64,000 nt of DNA from DATDIC01 sp963764525. GTDB lineage: Bacteria; Pseudomonadota; Alphaproteobacteria; Acetobacterales; Acetobacteraceae. Location of the stretch: assembly GCA_963764525.1 (NCBI GenBank), contig CAVXTC010000025.1, forward strand, positions 1 to 64,000. The letters run 5' to 3'. Of the stretch, positions 1 to 8,692 are shown in pieces. The translations under genes and the position numbers were made by a program. The notes under the pieces were generated by a model. It searched no databases, had not been told where the DNA came from, and worked only from the letters and a program-made list of their open reading frames with translations. The stretch's first letter is position 1. Each line of letters starts with the position of its first letter.

Positions 1-968
1 AACAACTCGCAAATCGCCTCCAGCGTGTGCGCCGGGACATGCAGTCCGCCGGCCTGGCTGTAGGACGTATAGGCGTCGGTTCCGGCACCGATCACCAATT
101 CGCCTTTGTCTGACTGAGAGATATAGGCATGGATGGCATTCGACATCACCACGCAGGGCAGCACCGGTTTCACCGGCTCTGACACCAATGCCTGCAGCGG
201 GAAGCTTTCGATCGGCATGCGCAACCCGGCCATCGCCATCACCACGCTGGTATGGCCGGCGGCGACCACCGCTATCTTGCGTGCGGCGATCCGTCCGCGG
301 GAGGTTTCCACGGCGATCGCGCGTCCGGCGTGGTTGCGGACAATGCCAGTGACCTCACAGGTTTGGATGATATCGACGCCGAGCGCATCGGCGGCGCGCG
401 CGTAGCCCCAGGCCACCGCGTCGTGCCGCGCCACCCCGCCGCGCCGCTGCAGCGCCGCACCCAGCACGGGATAGCGCAGGTCTCGGCTGATATTCAGCGG
501 CGGGCAGAAGTCCTGTACCTGCTCCGGCGACAGCCATTCGTTGTCGATCCCGTTCAGCCGGTTGGCGGACACGTGGCGTTTGCCGATGCGGATGTCGTGC
601 TCGTTGTGCGCCAGCATCAGCACGCCGCGGGCGGAATACATGACGTTGTAGTTCAGCTCTCCGGCCAGCCCGTCCCACAGCTTCAGCGCATGCTCGTAGA
701 TCGCGGCGCTGGCGTCCTGCAGATAGTTGGAGCGGATGATCGTGGTGTTGCGCCCGGTATTGCCGCCGCCCAGCCAGCCGCGTTCCAGCACCGCGACATC
801 GGTGATGCCGTGCTGCTTCGCCAGGTAATACGCGGTGGCGAGCCCGTGGCCGCCTGCGCCGATGATCACCACGTCATAGCCGGCGCGCGGCTCGGGCGAA
901 CGCCACTGTTCCGGCCAGGTGCCTCCGAACACGGCGTGGCGCAGCAGGGAAAAGGCGGAGAATCGCAT
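1..968 (-). CDS. soxB: Sarcosine oxidase beta subunit family FAD oxidoreductase, 3' end outside window
   Basis: The reverse strand is open from an ATG at 968 to the window edge (about 322 residues). The N-terminus has a dinucleotide-binding signature, YDVVIIGAGGHGLA, at residues 31-44 (G37-A-G39-G-H-G42). Residues near 177-187 read GGVARHDAVAW; in heterotetrameric sarcosine oxidase the His of this motif (here about H182) carries covalent FMN. The family oxidatively demethylates sarcosine to glycine, with the alpha, gamma and delta subunits usually encoded beside it; those would lie left of the window. GTNNTT-type FAD contacts (GGGNTGRNTT) are present. A monomeric D-amino-acid-oxidase relative is the alternative, but the N-terminal extension MRFSAFSLLRHA fits SoxB. 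It is divergent from the GMC gene across 99 bp. Confidence 0.82.
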   Translation of the reverse strand, partial: MRFSAFSLLRHAVFGGTWPEQWRSPEPRAGYDVVIIGAGGHGLATAYYLAKQHGITDVAVLERGWLGGGNTGRNTTIIRSNYLQDASAAIYEHALKLWDGLAGELNYNVMYSARGVLMLAHNEHDIRIGKRHVSANRLNGIDNEWLSPEQVQDFCPPLNISRDLRYPVLGAALQRRGGVARHDAVAWGYARAADALGVDIIQTCEVTGIVRNHAGRAIAVETSRGRIAARKIAVVAAGHTSVVMAMAGLRMPIESFPLQALVSEPVKPVLPCVVMSNAIHAYISQSDKGELVIGAGTDAYTSYSQAGGLHVPAHTLEAICEL

Positions 969-1067
969 GGCGGAAGATTGCTCATGCGGCGGCCGGGGAA
1001 GCAAGATCGACGGCCGCCTCGTCCGGCGCTAAAAGTCCTTGCCGGGAACGAAAGCGGGGGAACGCGA

Positions 1068-2693
1068 ATGGCCTGGGACTACATCATTGTCGGCGCCGGC
1101 TCGTCCGGCTGCGTGCTGGCCAACCGGCTGACCGAAAATCCGGCGATCAGGGTGCTGCTGCTGGAAGCCGGGCCGAAGGACGACAATTTCTGGATCCCGA
1201 TCCCGGTGGGCTTCAACAAGCTGCTGAACCACACTGGCTACAACTGGTGCTTCGCGACAGAGCCGGAGGACAACGTCCGCGGGCGCTCGATCCCGATCCC
1301 GCGCGGCAAGACGCTCGGCGGATCGAGTTCGATCAACGGCATGCTGTATGTCCGCGGCAACCCGCTAGATTACAACACGTGGTCGCAACTGGGGAATCGC
1401 GGCTGGTCGTATGACTCGGTGCTGCCGTATTTCCGCAAGGCCGAACATTTCGAGGGCGAGGGCGACGAAACCCGCGGCAAGGGCGGTCCGCTGAACGTCG
1501 CCCACATGATCGAACACCACGAAATCTGCGACGCGGTGATCGAGGCCGCCGCGCGCGAAGGCTATCCGCGCAATCCCGACTACAACAACGGGCACCAGGA
1601 AGGTTTCGGCTATTACCAGGTGACGCAGAAGAACGGCCGCCGCTGGTCCACCGCGCGCGCCTTCCTGGACCCGGCGCGCCGCCGTCCGAACCTGCGCGTG
1701 GAGACCGACGCGCACGCCACGGGTATTATCCTGGACGGCAAGCGCGCCGTCGGCGTGCGCTATGTGCAGGGCGGCCAGCCACGGGAAGCGCGCTGCGGCG
1801 GCGAAGTGCTGGTTGCCGCCGGCGCAGTGAAATCGCCGCATTTGTTGGAACTATCGGGCATTGGCCAGCCGGCGCTGCTCGGTGAACTCGGCATCGAAGT
1901 GCGGCATGAACTGCCGGGAGTGGGCGAGAATTACCGCGACCATTTTGCACCGCGCATGAACTGGCGCGTGACCTTGCCGATCACGCTGAACGAGCAGACG
2001 CGCGGGCTGAACTTCGCCAAAGAGATCGTGAAGTATTTCGTGCTGCACCGCGGCATCCTGACCTTCACCGCCGGCATCGTGTACGGCTTCCTGCGCACCC
2101 GGCCGGAACTGGAGGAGCCCGATGTGCAATACCATTTCGCGCACGCCAGCTACGCCACCGCCGCGACGCGCATCCTGGACAGCCAGCCCGGCATGACGCT
2201 GACGGTATATCAATGCCGGCCGGACTCGCAGGGCACCATCCACGCGAAAACCCCCGATCCGCTGGCGGATCCGGCGATTCGCCCCAATTTCCTGTCCGCC
2301 GAACTGGACCGGCAGACGGTCGTCGCCGGCATGAAGATCGGCCGGCGGATCATCGGGAACGCGGCGATGGACCGTTACCGTGCGCATGAAATGAACCCCG
2401 GCCCTGCCGTGCAGACCGACGAGCAATGGCTGGAATTCGCCCGTCACAACGGCCAGACGACCTACCATGTCTGCGGCACCTGCAAGATGGGTCAGGACCG
2501 GATGGCGGTGGTGGATGACCAGCTTCGCGTGCATGGCATCGGCGGGCTGCGGGTCATCGATGCCTCGATCATGCCGACGATGGTTTCGGGGAATACCAAT
2601 GCGGCGGTGATCATGATCGCGGAGAAGGGCGCCGATCTGGTGTGCCAGGCGGCACGTCAGTCGGGTCGGGAAGCCGCGTTGCAGGCGGCCTGA
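1068..2693 (+). CDS. GMC-family oxidoreductase (choline/alcohol dehydrogenase-like)
   Basis: This 541-residue FAD enzyme of the glucose-methanol-choline family probably oxidises a primary alcohol. The N-terminus MAWDYIIVGAGSSGCVLANR holds the G9-A-G11-S-S-G14 FAD motif. The GMC signature region GKTLGGSSSINGMLYVRG follows near residue 82. The C-terminus has YHVCGTCKMG and VSGNTNAAVIMIAEKGAD, with the catalytic His and Asn of the family. The frame is open far upstream, but the ATG at 1068 is preceded by a purine-rich AAGCGGGGGAACG and begins exactly at the conserved FAD strand, so I use it. Length and motifs match BetA/AlkJ relatives. No betaine-aldehyde dehydrogenase is adjacent, so choline is not shown to be the substrate. 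Confidence 0.88.
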   Translation: MAWDYIIVGAGSSGCVLANRLTENPAIRVLLLEAGPKDDNFWIPIPVGFNKLLNHTGYNWCFATEPEDNVRGRSIPIPRGKTLGGSSSINGMLYVRGNPLDYNTWSQLGNRGWSYDSVLPYFRKAEHFEGEGDETRGKGGPLNVAHMIEHHEICDAVIEAAAREGYPRNPDYNNGHQEGFGYYQVTQKNGRRWSTARAFLDPARRRPNLRVETDAHATGIILDGKRAVGVRYVQGGQPREARCGGEVLVAAGAVKSPHLLELSGIGQPALLGELGIEVRHELPGVGENYRDHFAPRMNWRVTLPITLNEQTRGLNFAKEIVKYFVLHRGILTFTAGIVYGFLRTRPELEEPDVQYHFAHASYATAATRILDSQPGMTLTVYQCRPDSQGTIHAKTPDPLADPAIRPNFLSAELDRQTVVAGMKIGRRIIGNAAMDRYRAHEMNPGPAVQTDEQWLEFARHNGQTTYHVCGTCKMGQDRMAVVDDQLRVHGIGGLRVIDASIMPTMVSGNTNAAVIMIAEKGADLVCQAARQSGREAALQAA

Positions 2694-2697
2694 TTTG

Positions 2698-2901
2698 TTA
2701 TTGCGTCAGGAACACGTCGCAACTGGTGCGGCCGGACAGCAGGCAGTCTTCCAGCGCCGCCTTGGCGTGCAGCTCCCGCACCAGGAACAGGCCGATCACG
2801 ATCAGCAACAGCGTCACCGCCACAGCGCCCAGGCTGGCGGTCTGGCGGTCGGCTTCCTGGTCGCGGGTTTCGAACCAGCCGGTGTCGTCGAACAGGCCCA
2901 T
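2698..2901 (-). CDS. Small single-pass membrane protein of unknown function
   Basis: This 67-residue ORF starts MGLFDDTGWFETRDQEADR, a charged head. A hydrophobic segment follows at about residues 24-43 (LGAVAVTLLLIVIGLFLVRE), then a short tail with two cysteines (EDCLLSGRTSCDVFLTQ). The composition suggests a membrane-anchored small protein with one helix and the cysteine-bearing tail across the membrane. It is convergent with the GMC gene and 47 bp from the divergent glycosylase start. I recognise no function. It is supported by codon use and the amphipathic/hydrophobic organisation only. Confidence 0.5.
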   Translation of the reverse strand: MGLFDDTGWFETRDQEADRQTASLGAVAVTLLLIVIGLFLVRELHAKAALEDCLLSGRTSCDVFLTQ

Positions 2902-2948
2902 GCCGGAAGCCTAGTCCAACGCACCGTGCCGGGCAAAGCGCATTCGTG

Positions 2949-3587
2949 ATGTCGCGTGACGCAATCCGCCATCTGACGCAGGAGCCGGCCTGGGCCGGGC
3001 TGATCGCCCGTATCGGCCGGCCGCAACTGGGCATCGAGCGTGGCCGCAGCCCGTATGAGGCGCTGATGCGCGCCATCGCCCATCAGCAGCTTCACGGCTC
3101 GGCGGCGCGGGCGATCCTGGCGCGCTTCGACGCGCTGTTTCCGGGCGACGGGTTTCCGCAGCCGGGGCAGGTGCTGGGAACGCCGGAAGCCGCACTGCGG
3201 GCCTGCGGTTTTTCCGGCTCGAAGATCGCGTGCCTGCGAGAGATCAGCGCGCGGGCGATCGATGGCACGGTGCCGACGCGGCGCCAGGCGGGGCGGCTGT
3301 CGGATGCCGAGCTGATCGAGCGGCTGACCGACATTCGCGGGGTCGGGCGCTGGACGGTGGAGATGCTGCTGATCTTCACGCTGGGACGGCCGGACATCCT
3401 GCCGGTGGATGATTTCGGCGTGCGTGACGGCTACCGGGCGTTGTACGCGTTGGCGGAGCAGCCGAAGCCGCGTGATCTTGCGGCGATCGGTGAGGCATGG
3501 GCGCCGTTCCGGTCGTTCGCGGCGTGGTATCTGTGGCGGGCATCCGACGAGGCGAAACGGGCGAAGCAGCCGACCTCGCGGGCGTGA
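2949..3587 (+). CDS. DNA-3-methyladenine glycosylase II family (AlkA/HhH-GPD)
   Basis: This 212-residue base-excision repair glycosylase removes alkylated purines. The helix-hairpin-helix plus Gly/Pro-rich loop is visible as LTDIRGVGRWTVEMLLIF around residues 120-137. It is followed by LGRPDILPVDDFGVRDG, where the second Asp of VDD is the expected catalytic residue. An ATG at 2949 and a GTG one codon upstream are both possible; ATG is preferred. The protein lacks the long N-terminal TBP-like domain of E. coli AlkA, as in many short alphaproteobacterial homologues. A hairpin (3591-3614) directly follows the stop. Confidence 0.9.
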   Translation: MSRDAIRHLTQEPAWAGLIARIGRPQLGIERGRSPYEALMRAIAHQQLHGSAARAILARFDALFPGDGFPQPGQVLGTPEAALRACGFSGSKIACLREISARAIDGTVPTRRQAGRLSDAELIERLTDIRGVGRWTVEMLLIFTLGRPDILPVDDFGVRDGYRALYALAEQPKPRDLAAIGEAWAPFRSFAAWYLWRASDEAKRAKQPTSRA

Positions 3588-3590
3588 AAG

Positions 3591-3614
3591 TCACCTCTCC
3601 CGCGAGAGAGGTGA
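3591..3614 (+). terminator. Hairpin repeat after alkA-type gene
   Basis: TCACCTCTC (3591-3599) pairs with GAGAGGTGA (3606-3614) across a short loop, four bases after the glycosylase stop. It belongs to the CCTCTCCCGC hairpin family repeated elsewhere in the window. There is no T-run, so it may act as a repeat or 3'-end stabiliser rather than a classical terminator. Confidence 0.5.
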
Positions 3615-3689
3615 ATGAACAGCCCGGCTTCCCAACCCACACGGACTTGCCGTAAGCTAACCCTGCCATCGATCGAACAGGAGGGGCAG

Positions 3690-3806
3690 ATGATCAAGCA
3701 CATTGTTCTCGCTCTGGCGGTGATCTGCGGCATTTCGGGTGCGACGCTGGCGGTTGCCGGCGTGACTGCGCATTCGGCCGCCGCTTGCGAAGCCAAGACG
3801 ACGTAA
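3690..3806 (+). CDS. Small predicted exported peptide (38 aa)
   Basis: The peptide is 38 residues. A basic start (MIKH) is followed by a hydrophobic stretch (IVLALAVICGISGATLAVAG) and a short tail ending HSAAACEAKTT. It looks like a signal peptide with almost no mature part, or a small membrane peptide. A strong ribosome-binding site, AGGAGGGG at 3679-3686, sits just upstream of the ATG at 3690, which is the main reason to accept it. A 12-bp perfect hairpin follows. No family is recognised. Confidence 0.5.
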   Translation: MIKHIVLALAVICGISGATLAVAGVTAHSAAACEAKTT

Positions 3807-3819
3807 GCCGAGTTACTCA

Positions 3820-3850
3820 CGCAGCCCGGGATCACGAATCCCGGGCTGCG
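3820..3850 (+). terminator. 12-bp perfect hairpin terminator
   Basis: CGCAGCCCGGGA (3820-3831) is perfectly complementary to TCCCGGGCTGCG (3839-3850), with the 7-base loop TCACGAA. It stands 13 bases after the small exported peptide. A weak CCCTTTT tract follows at about 3857. Confidence 0.65.
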
Positions 3851-3890
3851 TGGCGATCCCTTTTCGTATCGAGAAGGGGAGACGTCACCA

Positions 3891-4215
3891 TGGCCACCGT
3901 ATCGTCAACAGCGGCACCATGGTCATGCCCAACGATACGATGCTGGTGGGCCAGACGATCGAGGCGGGCAGCACCACCGGGCCGGCGGCAGGCCTGGTCG
4001 TTCAACCGGTGACATCACCGCGACGACGCCGGGTCGAACCTGACCGTCGCCGGCTCCGCCCAAATTGGGCGCGGTGGGCATCGGCGTGAACGGCGCAGTT
4101 CAAACGATCCGATCCACGCCAGCGGTCCCAACGACGGCATCGTCAACGGCAGCGCGACGCCATCGCCCTGTCGGCCGATCATCAACGACGGCCCTACATC
4201 GTCACTCCGCGCGCG
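3891..4215 (+). pseudogene. Degraded remnant of a Gly/Asn/Thr-rich repeat protein
   Basis: No intact frame spans this stretch. Switching frame, however, yields coherent surface-protein-like text: HRIVNSGTMVMPNDTMLVG, IEAGSTTGPAAGLVVQP, then DITATTPG, SNLTVAGSAQIG, GIGVNGAVQ and GPNDGIVNGSATP. Such VNSGT/NLTVAG strings resemble beta-helix or filamentous-haemagglutinin-type repeats. At least three frame changes are needed, so I treat it as a relic. The identification is tentative. Confidence 0.3.
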
Positions 4216-4225
4216 CGCGCCGACA

Positions 4226-4249
4226 GCTCTCCCGCAGCCGCGGGAGAGC
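4226..4249. repeat. CTCTCCCGC-type hairpin repeat
   Basis: GCTCTCCCGC (4226-4235) pairs with GCGGGAGAGC (4240-4249), loop AGCC. This is one copy of the intergenic hairpin family found throughout the window. It lies in the 3' region of the reverse-strand DUF6197-like gene. Confidence 0.6.
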
Positions 4250-4271
4250 AAACGGGCGAAGGGAATCCCGG

Positions 4272-4748
4272 CTAGAAGCCGATCCGCGCCTCGGCTTTGG
4301 CCACCGCCGAGTCGAAGACCGCCAGCACCTGCGCATGGCTGGACCGATCGTTCATCTTCTCGACGTGGCTGTAACCGCGTAGCACCGCCTCGGTCCGCAG
4401 CAGGTCCTTGGCTTCCTCGAACGCGCGCGGATCGCGCAGTACGCGCGCCGCCGCCTGCAAGGCGCCCATCGCACAGCGACGGCCCCGAACGGTCTCATAC
4501 CGACCCTGGACCCACTTATCTTCCAGCTCGATCAATCCCCTGGCGGCCCGCAGAAGCTGCACGGCCGTCACTTCGGACGGGATGATCGGCTCGGGCGGCG
4601 CCAGCGACCATACCGGCAGAGCACGGGCATGGGCGACCAGCATTGTGACGCTCACCCGGACCCGGCCCCAGAGCCCCGGCGATTCCGGCGCAACCGGTCC
4701 TGGGTGACGGAGAGGAGCGACGCGGAACTCCGTTCCATCGAATGGCAT
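4272..4748 (-). CDS. DUF6197-like conserved hypothetical protein
   Basis: This 158-residue protein carries LLRAARGLIELEDKWVQG, GRRCAMGALQAA and a C-terminal MNDRSSHAQVLAVFDSAV. That order (LL-x-A-x-x-LI, W-x-QG, RRCA-x-GAL, N-D-x-x-x-H-x-x-V) resembles the DUF6197 family of small soluble proteins of unknown role. The ATG at 4748 is the only good start. The first 45 residues are not conserved-looking and the true start could be internal. It stands alone between the relic and the solute-binding-protein gene. Confidence 0.55.
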   Translation of the reverse strand: MPFDGTEFRVAPLRHPGPVAPESPGLWGRVRVSVTMLVAHARALPVWSLAPPEPIIPSEVTAVQLLRAARGLIELEDKWVQGRYETVRGRRCAMGALQAAARVLRDPRAFEEAKDLLRTEAVLRGYSHVEKMNDRSSHAQVLAVFDSAVAKAEARIGF

Positions 4749-4881
4749 TGAGTGGCCCCTTTCATTGCGAGACGTGCGACGTTAACGCCAGTCAGGGAAC
4801 CTTGTTGTAGTCATCTCCTCGTGCCTTTGCAGCCTTCTCACGAAGCTGTGTCACGCAACCGCCCCGCGCGCCGCCTCCGCG

Positions 4882-6436
4882 CTACTTTCCGAGCGACACC
4901 TTCTCCATGTCGAAGAACATCTGCGTCGGGTTGAGCTGGAACCCGTGCACGTCCGGGCGGATGGCCCGCACCTGCTCGACCGAGTTGATGAACAGCCAGG
5001 GAGCGCCCTGCCAGACCAGCTTCTGGATTTGCTGATAGATCGCCACGCGCTTGGCGTGGTCGGTCTCGGCCAAGCCCTTCGACGCACAGCCTGTCCACGT
5101 CCGGGTTGTGGAACCGCGTCACGTCATCGACCGGGTTGCGCGAGCTGTACAGCTCGCAGACGAAATTGTCAGGGTCGCCGTTGTCGCCGGTCCAGCCGAT
5201 CATGAACAGGCTCTGATACTTGCCGCTGCGCACCGTGGACAGGAACGCCCCCATGTCCAGCTTGCGCACTTCCGCGTTGATGCCGATTTTCTTGAGGTAG
5301 CCCTGGACCGCGACCGCAAGGTCCGGACCGGCGGGGTTATAGCCTCGCGGGGTGTTGTAGGTCAGCAGCTCGATCGACAGCGGCGTCTTCACCCCGGCCT
5401 GAGCCAGCAGCTTCTTCGCCATCTCCGGATTGTAGGTGTAGGCCGGCTGCTGCGGCTGGAAGCTCCATTCCGAAGCCGGCATCGGCGACACCATCGGCAC
5501 CGCGAAGCCCTTGAACAGCGCCTTGTTGATGGCGTTGCGATCGACCGCGTAGTTCAGCGCCTGGCGGACCATCTGGTTGTCGAACGGCGGTGTGTCTGTC
5601 GGCATCCCCATGCCGCTGAGCGCGAGCCCCGGCTGGGTCAGCAGCTTGATCGACTTGTCGGCCTGCAACGCCGGCAGGACGGTGGCGCTGACGTCACCCA
5701 GGATCTGGATGTCGCCGCGTTTGAGCGCCAGCAGCGCGGCTTGCGGGTCGGGATATTCCTTGAAGATCAGGTGATCGACGTGCGGGCGGCCGTTCCAGTA
5801 GGCCGGGTTGGCGTCCAGGGTGATCGAATCGCGCGACCGCCATTCGCGGAAGATGAACGGGCCGCTGCCGACCGGGTGGTTGCGGAAGTCCTTGCCGTAT
5901 TTCGCCGCCGCTGCCGGGCTGACCACGCCGTTCCACACCATCGCCAGGCTGGTCACGAAGGGTGCATTCGGCTTCTTCAGCTTGAACTCGACCGTGTGAT
6001 CGTCGGTCTTGCCCAGGGAGGCGACGTCGCCATAGGTGAAGTCGATATATCCCTCGACCGGCCCGGTGTTGTAGATGCTGATCGGGCTGGACTTGTCGAG
6101 CAGCCGGTTGATGCCCTGGATGTAGGTGTCGGCATCGAGCGGCGTGCCGTCCTGGAACTTCACGTCGGGCCGCAGCTTGAACTGATAGTCCAGCCCGTCG
6201 GCGGAGACGGTCCAGCTTTGCGCCAGCCCCGGCTCGGGCTCCACCGTGCCGGGCTTGTACTTCACCAGGCTGTCGTAGATCGTCGCCATGATGAAGCCGG
6301 AGGTGTTGTTCAGCACCGCTTCCGGATCGAGCCCGGTGGGGTCGGCGGCGATACCGATCACCAGCGTGGTGTCGGCGCGTGCGGCGCCGGCCAGGCCAGC
6401 GGCGGCGAGACAGGCCGCGGCGATCAGTCGTTTCAT
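4882..6436 (-). CDS. Family-5 extracellular solute-binding protein (dipeptide/oligopeptide type), frameshifted
   Basis: This periplasmic binding component of a peptide/nickel-type ABC importer is about 517 residues when repaired. The start ATG at 6436 gives a Sec signal MKRLIAAACLAAAGLAGAARA, then the mature motif LVIGIAADPTGLDPEA and the family signature region YQFKLRPDVKFQDGTPLDADTY. The frame breaks around 5070-5071. The reading changes from VDRLCVEGLG to AETDHAKRVAIYQQIQKLVW and ends FDMEKVSLGK with a stop at 4882. One surplus base in a GG pair (CTTGGCCGAG) explains it. No permease or ATPase gene is adjacent, so it is an orphan binding protein. It is divergent from the aminotransferase gene. 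Confidence 0.85.
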
Positions 6437-6572
6437 GAAATCCCCCCTGTTCCCGGTCATCCGCTGCAACGTTAGCGCGCGGAGTTTCCGTTGCACAAGG
6501 ACGCCTTGGTCTCGCGGGAATGCCGCCGCTGGTGCACAATAAGGGACAGGCTGAGCCGCAAGGAGACCCAAC

Positions 6573-7865
6573 ATGGCCGAACGAACCCGCAGCGAGCAGG
6601 AACTGGCGCTGATGGAGACCGCGCGCCGGGTGCTGCCGGCCGGCAGCTTCGGCAACATGCCGGCCGATGTCGTCATCGCCCGCGGCCGTGGCGGCCGTGT
6701 GTGGGATGTCAGCGGCAACGAATACGTGGATTACCTGCTCGGCTCCGGGCCGATGTTCGTCGGCCACGCGCACCCGGATGTGGTGGCAGCGGTGCAGGCG
6801 CAAATCCCGCTCGGCGTCACCTTCTTTACGGAAAACGAGCACGGCATCCGGTTGGCCGCCGAGATCGTCGATGCGGTTCCGTGCGCGCAGAAGGTGCGCT
6901 TCGTCAGCAGCGGGACGGAGGCGGATGCCTACGCGATGCGGGTGGCTCGCGCATACCGCCGGCGCGACAAAATCCTGAAGTTCGAGGGCGGCTATCACGG
7001 CATGAGCGACTACTCGCTGATGAGCCTGTCGCCGAAACGGCCGGGCAATTTCCCGCAGCCGGTGCCGGATTCCCCCGGCATCCCACGCAGCGTGCGCGAT
7101 GAGGTCCTGGTGGCGCCGTTCAACGACGCCGATCTGGCGGCAAGCCTGATCGCCGAGCACCACGATGAGCTGGGCGGGGTGATCGTCGAGCCATTCCAGC
7201 GGCTGTTGGCGCCGAAGCCCGGATTTTTGCAGGCGCTGCGGGAGGTCACGGCGAAATACGATATCCCGCTGATCTTCGACGAGGTGGTCACCGGGTTCCG
7301 TTTCGCCTGGGGCGGGGCGCAGGAATATTACGGCGTGACGCCCGACCTGTGTACGCTGGGCAAGATCATCGGCGGCGGCTTTCCCCTGGCGGCGATCGCC
7401 GGACGCGAGGACATGATGGCGCAGTTCGATCGCGCCGCCGTGGGCGACGAGCGGTTCCTGTTCCAGGTCGGCACGCTGTCCGGCAATCCTATCGCGGCAG
7501 TGGCGGGGTTGGCGACGCTGGAGGTTCTCAAGGGCCCGGGAGCATATGAGACGGTCTTCGCGACCGGGCGGACCCTGATGGAGGGGATCGGGCGCATCCT
7601 GCGTGACGCGCGGCTTCCGGCACAGGTGATCGGCGCACCCGTCATGTTCGACATCGTGTTCACCGACCGGGAGGTTCACGACTACCGAGGCTTGCTCACA
7701 GCCGATACCGCCATGGCGAAGCGCTTCACCCGCGCGGTGCGCGAGCGCGGCATACTGAAGAGCGAGAACAAATGCTACGTCTCGCTGGCGCACGACGCCG
7801 AGGACGTCAAGCACACGCTGGCGGCGTTCGCCGAGGCCGCCGAGGCAGAGGCGCGGCGGCGGTGA
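6573..7865 (+). CDS. Class III PLP-dependent aminotransferase / GSA-aminomutase-like
   Basis: This is a 430-residue fold-type I enzyme. VRFVSSGTEADAYAMRVAR (about 110-128) is the cofactor phosphate region, and FEGGYHGMSDY follows. IFDEVVTGFR holds the Asp that contacts the pyridine nitrogen. TLGKIIGGGFPLAAIAGR contains the Schiff-base Lys. The best family-level call is aspartate aminotransferase family/glutamate-1-semialdehyde aminomutase-like. It is unlikely to be HemL itself because catabolic paralogues with this N-terminus (QELALMETARRVLPAGSFGN) are common. The start has AAGGAG 8 bases upstream. The substrate is unknown; proximity to a peptide-type binding protein hints at amine or amino-acid catabolism. 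Confidence 0.87.
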   Translation: MAERTRSEQELALMETARRVLPAGSFGNMPADVVIARGRGGRVWDVSGNEYVDYLLGSGPMFVGHAHPDVVAAVQAQIPLGVTFFTENEHGIRLAAEIVDAVPCAQKVRFVSSGTEADAYAMRVARAYRRRDKILKFEGGYHGMSDYSLMSLSPKRPGNFPQPVPDSPGIPRSVRDEVLVAPFNDADLAASLIAEHHDELGGVIVEPFQRLLAPKPGFLQALREVTAKYDIPLIFDEVVTGFRFAWGGAQEYYGVTPDLCTLGKIIGGGFPLAAIAGREDMMAQFDRAAVGDERFLFQVGTLSGNPIAAVAGLATLEVLKGPGAYETVFATGRTLMEGIGRILRDARLPAQVIGAPVMFDIVFTDREVHDYRGLLTADTAMAKRFTRAVRERGILKSENKCYVSLAHDAEDVKHTLAAFAEAAEAEARRR

Positions 7866-7873
7866 GCCGGTTC

Positions 7874-7916
7874 ACCTCTCCCGCTCGCGGGAGAGGTCAG
7901 CGCGGCGAAAGCCGCG
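7874..7916. repeat. Tandem hairpin repeats
   Basis: ACCTCTCCCGC (7874-7884) pairs with GCGGGAGAGGT (7887-7897), loop TC. CGCGGC-GAAA-GCCGCG (7901-7916) follows immediately, a second perfect stem with a GNRA tetraloop. It sits 9 bp after the aminotransferase stop and probably serves as its 3' hairpin. Confidence 0.65.
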
Positions 7917-7972
7917 CCGGGTGAGGGCACGCGTCGCCGCTACCGCGAAGGATCAAGGCCGACTCTACCATC

Positions 7973-8072
7973 GTCATTCCCGCGCAAGTGGGAACCCAGA
8001 CTTGCCGGCAAAACCGGCGCCGTGCGCCTGGGTTCCCGCTTTCGCGACGCTTTCGCGGGAATGACGACTGGA
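7973..8072. repeat. REP-like element, GTCATTCCCGCG family
   Basis: The stretch opens CGTCATTCCCGCG and closes CGCGGGAATGACG. It carries an internal pair TGGGAACCCAG / CTGGGTTCCC (about 7990-8039), so the whole can fold into a long cruciform. The same terminal sequences bound the 15022-15209 element. Nothing coding is supported between 7866 and 8137. Confidence 0.6.
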
Positions 8073-8137
8073 GGCTCGCGGGAGTGACGATCCAAGCGTC
8101 AGAGGTTCGGGCCTCTTGCTATGAGTTGCGAGGGCCC

Positions 8138-8692
8138 CTAATCCTGCCCGCTTCGCGCGCCGACCGCTCCCGCAACGCGGTGCAGGTCCAACGCGCGCAG
8201 TTCCTCATCGCGATAGTCGCCGGGGCCGAGCCGCAGGGCCCGGCGCTCGATCCCATAAGCAACAAATCCGGCACGGTCGTACAGCGCCCGGGCCGGCCCC
8301 TGGTCGGTTACGACGCTGAGCTGAACGATCTCCAATCCGGACACGCCGCTGGCGTGATCGACCACGCGGCGAAGCAGTGCGGCGGCGACGCCGCGACGGC
8401 GGGCGTCCGGGCAAACATACATGCCCCAGACCATCCCCTTGTGGCGTTCCTTGGAATTGGGGTGGACGCGGAAGCCGATCATCCCGGACAGAACCAAACC
8501 GGCGCCGCCATTCACGAAGGCACCGAACACCGCATCAGGCGGTTGTTCCGGGATCCGTCGGGCGAATTCGGTGTCGGTCAGGCGCTGCTCCGCCTCGAAC
8601 GACGCGCCAAACGCCGCCGGACACAGGCGCAGCGCTTCCAGCCGCAGCGCGCGGAACGCCGCGGCGTCCGCGCGATCCAGCGGCCGGATCAA
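8138..8692 (-). CDS. GNAT family N-acetyltransferase
   Basis: The protein has 184 residues. MIRPLDRADAAAFRALRLEAL is the usual GNAT beta1-alpha1 start. Motif A is MYVCPDARRRGVAAALLRRV (acetyl-CoA pyrophosphate loop R-R-R-G-V-A). Motif B is IVQLSVVTDQGPARALYDRAGF. The start codon is TTG at 8692, overlapping the stop of the upstream carboxymuconolactone-decarboxylase-like gene (TTGA), so the two are translationally coupled. The acceptor substrate is unknown. It is followed by the repeat-rich spacer. Confidence 0.85.
   Translation of the reverse strand: MIRPLDRADAAAFRALRLEALRLCPAAFGASFEAEQRLTDTEFARRIPEQPPDAVFGAFVNGGAGLVLSGMIGFRVHPNSKERHKGMVWGMYVCPDARRRGVAAALLRRVVDHASGVSGLEIVQLSVVTDQGPARALYDRAGFVAYGIERRALRLGPGDYRDEELRALDLHRVAGAVGARSGQD

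Noticed and set aside
252..1067. Extended N-terminus for the GMC oxidoreductase
   Set aside because: The upstream codons are antisense to soxB and lack conserved text; the FAD strand begins at ATG 1068.
5051..6475. A 474-codon open frame on the forward strand opposite the family-5 binding protein
   Set aside because: It is Arg/His/Val-rich antisense text produced by high GC3 on the other strand; the reverse strand has a signal peptide and family motifs.
5694..7814. A 706-codon reverse frame spanning the binding-protein start and the aminotransferase
   Set aside because: It has no domain logic, and covers two well-identified genes and their promoter region.
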